A DNA stretch of 24,309 nucleotides from CAZMUN01 sp964569815 (GTDB taxonomy: Archaea > Iainarchaeota > Iainarchaeia > Iainarchaeales > GCA-2688035). The DNA is taken from assembly GCA_964569815.1 (NCBI GenBank), contig CAZMUN010000019.1, forward strand, positions 1 to 24,309, given 5' to 3'. Made by a program: the position numbers and the translations under genes. How positions within the stretch are numbered: the stretch's first letter is position 1; each line of letters opens with the position of its first letter. Of this stretch, positions 1-5,639 are shown piece after piece. Under the pieces are notes generated by a model. That model worked only from the letters and a program-made list of their open reading frames with translations, was not told the DNA's origin and did no database searches.

Positions 1-2
1 AC

Positions 3-368
3 GAGGAACTTGAAATATACAGCATCAGCGTTATACCCGGCATAAAGGGCTATGTTTTGATCGAAGCCCAGGACGAATTAAACGTAAGGCGTGCAATAAC
101 CAACACGCCACACATAAAGGGCCAAGGCATAGTCAAAAACGCAATAAATGTAGAGGACCTTTCAAACCTTTTGGAATCCAAGCCATTAATGCAGTCAATA
201 ACCGAGGGAGCCAAAGTCGAGCTTATTGCAGGCCCCTTCAAAGGCGAAAAAGCCAAGGTTTTGCGCGTTAACACAACCAAAGAAGAAGTTACAGTTGAAC
301 TGCAGGAAGCAGCCGTAAAGATTCCTGTTACCATAAAAGCAGAGCACATCCGGATTATAAAGGAATGA
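3..368 (+). CDS. spt5: Transcription elongation factor Spt5 (NusG-like), 3' part
   Basis: Partial gene whose start lies before the window; the open frame runs from base 3 to the TGA at 366-368. Spt5 binds the RNA polymerase clamp with Spt4 and raises processivity. The visible part has the end of the NGN domain (IPGIKGYVLIEA, then a helix and GQGIVKNA) followed by a KOW domain starting at EGAKVELIAGPFKGEKAKV, the usual RNA- or ribosome-contacting module. The C-terminus HIRIIKE is complete. It lies 4 nt upstream of rpl11, the standard archaeal order, so it is probably co-transcribed with the ribosomal stalk genes. Family assignment rests on the KOW core and gene order; the missing 5' part cannot be judged. 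Confidence 0.9.
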   Translation, partial: EELEIYSISVIPGIKGYVLIEAQDELNVRRAITNTPHIKGQGIVKNAINVEDLSNLLESKPLMQSITEGAKVELIAGPFKGEKAKVLRVNTTKEEVTVELQEAAVKIPVTIKAEHIRIIKE

Positions 369-372
369 TACC

Positions 373-996
373 ATGCCTGACATAAAAGTTTTGATTGAAG
401 GAGGAAAGGCTTCAGCAGGAGCCCCCCTAGGGCCGGCGTTAGGGCCCCTGGGAATAAACATTGGTGAAGTGGTTAACCAGATAAATGAAAAAACAAAGGG
501 ATATGCTGGGATGAAGGTTCCAGTAACAGTAGAAGTTGACGCCTCATCCAAAAGCTTTGAAATCAAGGTTGGAAGCCCTCCCACAAGCGCTCTTATAAAA
601 AAGGAGATTTCTTTGGACAAAGGCAGTTCAAACCCGGCAGCCGAACCAAAAGGGGACATTTCAATGCAGCAGGTAAAAAAGGTCGCAGAAATGAAAATAG
701 ACAGCCTTGCATCCTATAAAATAAAAAACGCTGCAAAAGAAGTTGTAGGAACTTGTGCAAGCATGGGCGTCAAAGTCGAGGGAAAGCCTGCAAAGGAAAC
801 CCTCAAAGAAATCAGCCAAGGGGTTTACGACAGCGTTTTTGAACAAGCCTCTCCCCAGGATTCTTTGCCAAAACCCAAAGAAAGCCAGCAGGCACAGGCC
901 TCTGAAGAAAAGCAAAAATCTGAAGAAAGCGAAGCCAAAGAGCAAAAAACTGAAAACCCCCTGCCCAAGGAAAAGAAGCCCAGCCCAAGCCAATAA
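373..996 (+). CDS. rpl11: Large ribosomal subunit protein uL11, with extended C-terminal tail
   Basis: uL11 binds the GTPase-associated centre of 23S rRNA and forms the base of the L10/L12 stalk. The N-terminal domain is typical (KASAGAPLGPALGPLGINIG, then PPTSALIKKE), and the C-terminal rRNA-binding domain follows up to about residue 157 (NAAKEVVGTCASMGVKVEGK). At 207 residues it is about 45 longer than usual archaeal uL11 (about 160-165). The extra tail (about 160-207) is low-complexity and rich in Lys, Glu, Ser, Gln and Pro, with no family I recognise. The ATG is 4 nt after the spt5 stop. Identity is very secure; the tail's role is unknown and it may simply be disordered. Confidence 0.96.
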   Translation: MPDIKVLIEGGKASAGAPLGPALGPLGINIGEVVNQINEKTKGYAGMKVPVTVEVDASSKSFEIKVGSPPTSALIKKEISLDKGSSNPAAEPKGDISMQQVKKVAEMKIDSLASYKIKNAAKEVVGTCASMGVKVEGKPAKETLKEISQGVYDSVFEQASPQDSLPKPKESQQAQASEEKQKSEESEAKEQKTENPLPKEKKPSPSQ

Positions 997-1008
997 AAGG
1001 CAAAAAAA

Positions 1009-1123
1009 GGGCCCTGATGAAGGCTTTTTAAAGGTTTCAGGACCCTTTCCCTTATTAGGCGAGTCTTTTTCTGACTCCGTTATCACCACTGCTTTCTGGA
1101 TGAAAGTTTCTTTGTAAACTTTC
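1009..1123 (+). promoter_or_regulatory. Structured rpl11-rpl1 leader; candidate uL1 autoregulatory site
   Basis: The 163-nt gap between rpl11 and rpl1 is long for this operon and holds three hairpins. The first pairs 1009-1017 with 1037-1045 (GGGCCCTGA with TCAGGACCC, one C-A mismatch). The second pairs 1061-1065 with 1073-1077 (GAGTC/GACTC). The third is a perfect 8-bp stem, GAAAGTTT 1102-1109 with AAACTTTC 1116-1123. uL1 is known to repress its own mRNA in methanogens by binding a helix that mimics its 23S rRNA site, so the first hairpin is a candidate for that role. This is inference from position and folding only. A TATA-like CTTTTTAAA at 1024-1032 could alternatively be an internal promoter. 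Confidence 0.35.
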
Positions 1124-1159
1124 CTTTCCAAAAAAAAAGCTTGTGGGAGGTTTTAAAGA

Positions 1160-1840
1160 ATGCAAAAAAAAGATGTATTGCTGGCTTTGCAGGCCATGCG
1201 GGAAAAAACCAAGGAACGCAAATTCATGCAATCTGTTGAGCTAATCATAAACTTCAAAGAGCTTGACACCAAAAAGCCCGCAAACCAAATAGACCTAAAA
1301 ATAAACCTGCCTCACCCCACTGGAAAAAAGGGCTCGGGGAAAAGCCTGCTTTTTGCAAAAACCACGGCATTCATTGACGCAGTCAAAGACAAGTTTGACC
1401 GCATTATAGAGGAACCAAAAATCGCTTCCCTCAAAAAGAAGGAAATAGCCCAAATAGCCGCAGATTTCGACATTCTTTTGGCAGAGGGCCCTGTAATGCT
1501 TTCAGTTGGAAAGCACTTGGGACAACAGCTTGCCCCAAAAGGAAAAATGCCCAAACCTGTTCAGCCAAACCCTGGCCAAGCAGAAGCCATGCTCAAGCAA
1601 ATGGGCTCTATAACCAGGATAACAAACAAAAAAGGCAAATTCATGCCACTAGTGCAAAACATTATTGGAAACGAAAAAATGTCCAACGAAGAGCTGGCAG
1701 AAAACGCTTCCGCCATAATAGAAGCTGTCACAAAACAGCTTCCAAGAAAGCACCAAAACATTAAATCTGTTTACATAAAAGAAACAATGGGCCCGCCAGC
1801 AAAGCTTGGCGCAGCCAAAAAGGAGGCTGACCAAAAATGA
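1160..1840 (+). CDS. rpl1: Large ribosomal subunit protein uL1
   Basis: uL1 forms the mobile L1 stalk that helps eject deacylated tRNA from the E site, and in archaea it often represses its own operon. The 226-residue length is normal. The diagnostic segment GKHLGQQLAPKGKMPKP is present near residue 120, and the two-domain pattern of the family is intact, with QNIIGNEKMSNEELAENA and QNIKSVYIKETMGPP in the C-terminal half. A strong Shine-Dalgarno GGGAGGT at 1144-1150 precedes the ATG, as expected for a gene translated from its own long leader. The stop overlaps the rpl10 start (ATGA), so the two are translationally coupled. Confidence 0.96.
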   Translation: MQKKDVLLALQAMREKTKERKFMQSVELIINFKELDTKKPANQIDLKINLPHPTGKKGSGKSLLFAKTTAFIDAVKDKFDRIIEEPKIASLKKKEIAQIAADFDILLAEGPVMLSVGKHLGQQLAPKGKMPKPVQPNPGQAEAMLKQMGSITRITNKKGKFMPLVQNIIGNEKMSNEELAENASAIIEAVTKQLPRKHQNIKSVYIKETMGPPAKLGAAKKEADQK

Positions 1841-2820
1841 CAGGCCATACAAGAAAATGGAAAGAAACCCAAATCAAAGAGCTTGAAAAGCTTTCCGAAA
1901 AACACCCTGTCATAGCCATAGCCTCAATAAAGAACATTCCAGGAGCTCTAGCAAAAGAGCTCAGAAAAAAGCTTCATGGAAAGGCCGTCATAAAAGTCAG
2001 CAAAACCAGAATAATCAAAAAAGCCCTTGAAAACACCAAAAAAGACACCAAGGCCCTGGATGAACACGTAAATGAAAGCATTGCAGTCATCTTTACAGAA
2101 ATGAATCCCTTTGAATTGTACGCTTTTCTAAAGAAAAACAAGGTAAACATGCCTGCAAAACCAGGCCAGACTGCGCCAGAAGACATCACGGTTCCAGCAG
2201 GAGACACAGGAATTCCGCCAGGGCCAGCACTATCCGACCTAAAAGCAGCAGGCCTTAAAACAGTGGTCCAAGGCCCCACAATAAGCATTGCAGAAGACAA
2301 AGTAGTTACTAAAGAGGGTGAAGAAATCTCAGAAGCAGTGGCAGGAACTCTTTCAAAGCTAAACATAAAGCCAATAAAAGTCGGCCTCAAAACAACGGCT
2401 GCACTGGAAAAAGGCCAGCTGTTCTTGGCAAACGTTCTTGACATCGACGTAGACAAAGTCAAAGCAAACTTCTCAAACGCGGCAAGGAATGCTTTCCTGC
2501 TTGCAGTTGAAACAGGTTACTTCACCAAAGAAACAGCCCAAGCCCTCATAGCCAAAGGCTTCAGAAACGCAAAGGCTCTTGCATTAGAAGCAAACCTGCT
2601 AACCAGTGCAACAGTTGCAGAAATTCTTGCAAAAGGCCAGCTTCAGGCTTCAGCCCTAAAAGCCAAAATGCCTGACAAGGCCCCAAAAAACCAGGAAAAA
2701 GCCAAAGAAGAAAAGCCTTCAGAGAAAAAAACAGAAGAGAAAAAAGGCTCTGAAGAAAAGCCAGAGCAAGAAGAAAAGAAAGAAACCAGCCAAGAAAAGG
2801 CCAAAGAGAAAAAAGAATAG
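1837..2820 (+). CDS. rpl10: Ribosomal stalk base protein uL10 (P0) with atypical C-terminus
   Basis: uL10 anchors L12 dimers to the GTPase centre. The N-terminal rRNA-binding domain (about 1-105), the archaeal/eukaryotic insertion domain (KPGQTAPEDITVPAGDTGIP), and the following helices that bind L12 dimers (about 205-280) are all recognisable. The last 60 or so residues are a Lys/Glu repeat ending EKAKEKKE. Archaeal P0 normally ends, like P1/L12, in an acidic stretch closed by a hydrophobic GLxxLFG-type motif that contacts translation factors. That motif is absent here and does not appear in another frame after the stop. GGAGG at 1821-1825 lies 11 nt before the ATG, which overlaps the rpl1 stop. 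Confidence 0.95.
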   Translation: MTGHTRKWKETQIKELEKLSEKHPVIAIASIKNIPGALAKELRKKLHGKAVIKVSKTRIIKKALENTKKDTKALDEHVNESIAVIFTEMNPFELYAFLKKNKVNMPAKPGQTAPEDITVPAGDTGIPPGPALSDLKAAGLKTVVQGPTISIAEDKVVTKEGEEISEAVAGTLSKLNIKPIKVGLKTTAALEKGQLFLANVLDIDVDKVKANFSNAARNAFLLAVETGYFTKETAQALIAKGFRNAKALALEANLLTSATVAEILAKGQLQASALKAKMPDKAPKNQEKAKEEKPSEKKTEEKKGSEEKPEQEEKKETSQEKAKEKKE

Positions 2821-2849
2821 CATTTATAAAAAACCGGAGGGAAAAAGAA

Positions 2850-3158
2850 ATGGAATATGTCTATGCTGCACTTCTTTTGCATGCTGCAGGCAAAGAAATA
2901 AAAGAAGACTCGGTAACCAAGGTACTGGAAGCAGCTGGAGCAAAGCCTGACAGCGCCAAAGTAAAGGCACTCCTAGCCTCACTAAAAGACGTAAACATAG
3001 AAGAGGCAATAAAGAACGCTTCAGCAGTTCAGGCAGCACCAGCAGCACAAGCAGCTGCACCGGGTGAAGCCAAAGAGCAGGCAAAAGAAGAAAAGAAAGA
3101 AGAAGAAGGAAAAACAGAAGAAGAGGCAGCTGAAGGTCTTGCAGGGCTATTTGGATAA
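2850..3158 (+). CDS. rpl12: Ribosomal stalk protein P1/L12 (archaeal type)
   Basis: Archaeal P1/L12 forms dimers on uL10 and recruits translational GTPases through its C-terminal tail. The 102-residue protein starts MEYVYAALLLHAAGKEI, the usual helical dimerisation domain. An Ala-rich hinge follows (about 69-80), then a charged Lys/Glu stretch, then the conserved factor-binding end EGLAGLFG. GGAGGG at 2835-2840 is the ribosome binding site. It is the last gene of the stalk operon and is followed by a T-rich tract. Because uL10 lacks this tail here, L12 would be the only carrier of the motif in the stalk. Confidence 0.96.
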   Translation: MEYVYAALLLHAAGKEIKEDSVTKVLEAAGAKPDSAKVKALLASLKDVNIEEAIKNASAVQAAPAAQAAAPGEAKEQAKEEKKEEEGKTEEEAAEGLAGLFG

Positions 3159-3165
3159 AAGCCTC

Positions 3166-3191
3166 TTACTTTTCCTTTTTTTACACTTTTT
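3166..3191 (+). terminator. T-rich terminator after the stalk operon
   Basis: Immediately after the rpl12 stop there are three pyrimidine-rich runs (CTTTTCC, TTTTTTT, CTTTTTCTC) with no strong stem. Archaeal RNA polymerase terminates on such non-template T tracts without needing a hairpin. The next gene has its own TATA box about 30 nt further on, which supports a transcription boundary here. Confidence 0.5.
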
Positions 3192-3224
3192 CTCTAGCGA
3201 AAGCTTTGAAAAACGACAAAAACC

Positions 3225-3232
3225 TATATAAA
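3225..3232 (+). promoter_or_regulatory. TATA box of the membrane protease gene
   Basis: TATATAAA, preceded by AAAACC as a possible BRE, lies about 29 nt before the ATG at 3258. An archaeal start site about 25 nt downstream would fall next to the ATG, so the mRNA should be leaderless or nearly so. Confidence 0.6.
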
Positions 3233-3257
3233 GAAGCTCAAATATACTTATTAGCGT

Positions 3258-5639
3258 ATGAAAAAAATTCTGATACTTCTTTTCTTACTGCTTCTGACCG
3301 TGAACTGCTTTGCGGTTCTGGAAAAAGGCAGTGTGAGAGTCTTTGCCGTTACAGACAACGGCCGAGCTTTACAGGCAAACCTTTCCCTTGAACTAAAGCC
3401 AGGCACAGGAAAAGTCTGGACAAGCATCGAGCCACTGGTTGGAACAAGCACCCAATCCACCGAAAAAATCGCAGTAGCCCTGGCCGAAGACTACAGCCAA
3501 GAAACAGAAAACTTTGACTACTTCTTTGAAATAGAAAGCGACGCCTCACTGGTTGAAGGCCCAAGCGCAGGGTCTGCAATGGCACTCTTGACAATTTCCC
3601 TTCTTCAAGAAAAAAGGGTTCCAGAAAACGTTTCTCTCACAGGAACCATAACCTCAAACGGCGGCATCGGGCCCGTTGGCGGAATTTTTGAAAAAGCAAA
3701 AGAAGCCGCGCGCGTAGGGGTCAAGCTCTTCATGATTCCTCCAGGAGAAACCAGGCAAACCATAAAAGTTGGCGGAGACGTCCAGTCCATAAACCTGCTT
3801 GAATACGCGCAAAAAAACTGGGGGCTAAAAGTAGTGGAAGTGAACAACATAGACGATGCCCTAAAATATGCCTTTTTAGACATCGAAACAATCGACGTAA
3901 ACGTCTCTGAAGCAACAGGCCGCGAATTCGTTCCCGACAAAATAGCCCTGCCGGAAAACCTCACCCCCATGAAACAGCTCACCGAACGCTACATAGTTGA
4001 AGCCAAAGAAAACGTAAGGTCTGCAAAAACAGCTCTAAGCGGCTCCCTTCTTGACGACCCAGCCCTAATAGATGCAATGCTTACAAGCCTTAACGAAAGC
4101 GAAAAAACACTTGAAAAAAGCGAACTTCTTGCAGAGCAAAACTACTTGTACAGTGCCGCCAACTACGCGTTCCTTGCAATAGTAAACAGCAACTTCGTAA
4201 AAGACATTGCCGAAAACCCTTCCATACTTTCCAGCTCTTCAACAGACTTTGAAAACAAGGTCCTTGACCTGAAAAGAGAAATGAACTCCTTTGCATTCGA
4301 CCTCAACAAATACGTTCCGGTTGACAAATTCGAATGGCATGTTGCAGCCAAAGAAAGGCTGGTCTGGGCAAAAAGAAACATAAACCGCCTTGAAAAAAAG
4401 GAAATAGTGATAGTAATAGAAGGCAGCCAAATCAACGACCAAAGAATAGTGGACATAATGGACTACGAGTATGCCCTGGCATGGTACCACGTTGCAAACG
4501 ACTTCTTTGAACTGACAAAAGAAAGCAAAAAAGGCGTTCTCACAGGCCCTGGCCTAAAAGACATTGCCAACAACTACATAGTTAACACAGAAAACAGCCT
4601 TTCGGCACTAAGTGAAGAAGAAATAAGCGATATCACAAGAAGGCTTGACGGAGCCAAGCTTGCATTGGACAGCAGCTGGTCATATTCAGCCCTGTTTGAC
4701 GCATCCTCAGCGCTCGCCCTGACAAACTCCAGAATATTCGCCAAAAACAAGTCCCTGGAAGAAATACAATCCGAACTCGACCTAAAAATAGCCGAACTTG
4801 AAACCAAGCTTCAGACAAGCGCCTACGAAATGGCTTGGGCCCAACTCTACCTTGACCACGCCAACTACTTTTTAAACAGCAGCCTTTTTTACGAAGCACA
4901 GGGCCAAACCGCGCTCGCATTAGACAACGCAAAAAGCGGAATGGACCTAATATACCTTGCAAACGGCGTCTTTGAAGCAGCCAACGCAAGCTACACCCAC
5001 TTTGAAAACCTGCCAGCCAAAAAATTCATAACCCCCATGCCACAATACCATGAAAGCGCCACAATAGAAAGCCTGCTCATAGCACTGCTTTTGGTTGCAC
5101 TTGTTCTGGTTTTTATCATAATATTTTCACTGATTTCAACAGGAACAAAATTCCACTTCCTGAAAAAATTCTCCTTCGAAGACAGGCTTGCAGACATTCT
5201 TGCAGACCAAAGAAAGCTCAGAAAAAGGCTGCAAAAAGGTTACCTTACAACCCAGCAGTTTGAACAGCTAAACAAGCCACTGCAAGAAAAAATAAACAAG
5301 CTCTTAAGCGAAAGAAGAAAGCTAAGCGCCAACTACATAGAATTAGACCTCAACCAAAGCAAGCTGTTTGCCTTTGAAAAAGCCCTCCGCGACCTAAAAG
5401 CACAACTGAACAAAAAGCAGATAACCCAAGAAGACTACAAAACCAACTCCGATTTTTACAAGAAAAGAATAGCCCTACTTAAACACGAAATTGTGGAACA
5501 AAGCAAGGAAATAGACTCGGAAAAAAAGAATGCCGAAAAAGAGTTTGAAGAAAAACCCAAAAAGCGCCCAAAAAAAAAAACAAAACCCAAAACAAAACAA
5601 AGCCTGAAAAGCCCCCAAAAAAAGGAAAAAAGCCCTTAA
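3258..5639 (+). CDS. Membrane-anchored extracytoplasmic Lon-type serine protease (COG1750-like)
   Basis: 793 residues. Residues 1-19 form a signal peptide (KKILILLFLLLLTVNCFA). Residues about 25-205 are a Lon-type (S16 fold) proteolytic domain without an AAA+ module: Ser103 sits in EGPSAGSAMA and Lys146 in GGIFEKAKEAARVG, 43 residues apart as in Lon's Ser/Lys dyad. Residues about 230-600 are helical with no fold I can name. One membrane span lies at about 604-628, and the last 165 residues are charged coiled coil ending in a Lys/Pro-rich tail. The predicted topology puts the protease outside and the tail in the cytoplasm. Substrates are unknown. The stop overlaps the convergent smc stop by 4 nt. 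Confidence 0.85.
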   Translation: MKKILILLFLLLLTVNCFAVLEKGSVRVFAVTDNGRALQANLSLELKPGTGKVWTSIEPLVGTSTQSTEKIAVALAEDYSQETENFDYFFEIESDASLVEGPSAGSAMALLTISLLQEKRVPENVSLTGTITSNGGIGPVGGIFEKAKEAARVGVKLFMIPPGETRQTIKVGGDVQSINLLEYAQKNWGLKVVEVNNIDDALKYAFLDIETIDVNVSEATGREFVPDKIALPENLTPMKQLTERYIVEAKENVRSAKTALSGSLLDDPALIDAMLTSLNESEKTLEKSELLAEQNYLYSAANYAFLAIVNSNFVKDIAENPSILSSSSTDFENKVLDLKREMNSFAFDLNKYVPVDKFEWHVAAKERLVWAKRNINRLEKKEIVIVIEGSQINDQRIVDIMDYEYALAWYHVANDFFELTKESKKGVLTGPGLKDIANNYIVNTENSLSALSEEEISDITRRLDGAKLALDSSWSYSALFDASSALALTNSRIFAKNKSLEEIQSELDLKIAELETKLQTSAYEMAWAQLYLDHANYFLNSSLFYEAQGQTALALDNAKSGMDLIYLANGVFEAANASYTHFENLPAKKFITPMPQYHESATIESLLIALLLVALVLVFIIIFSLISTGTKFHFLKKFSFEDRLADILADQRKLRKRLQKGYLTTQQFEQLNKPLQEKINKLLSERRKLSANYIELDLNQSKLFAFEKALRDLKAQLNKKQITQEDYKTNSDFYKKRIALLKHEIVEQSKEIDSEKKNAEKEFEEKPKKRPKKKTKPKTKQSLKSPQKKEKSP

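Noticed and set aside
1013..1074. Box C/D small RNA in the rpl1 leader (TGATGA at 1015, CTGA at 1071)
   Set aside because: The base before TGATGA does not fit the C box purine, no terminal stem forms between the flanks, and no internal D'/C' pair is visible.
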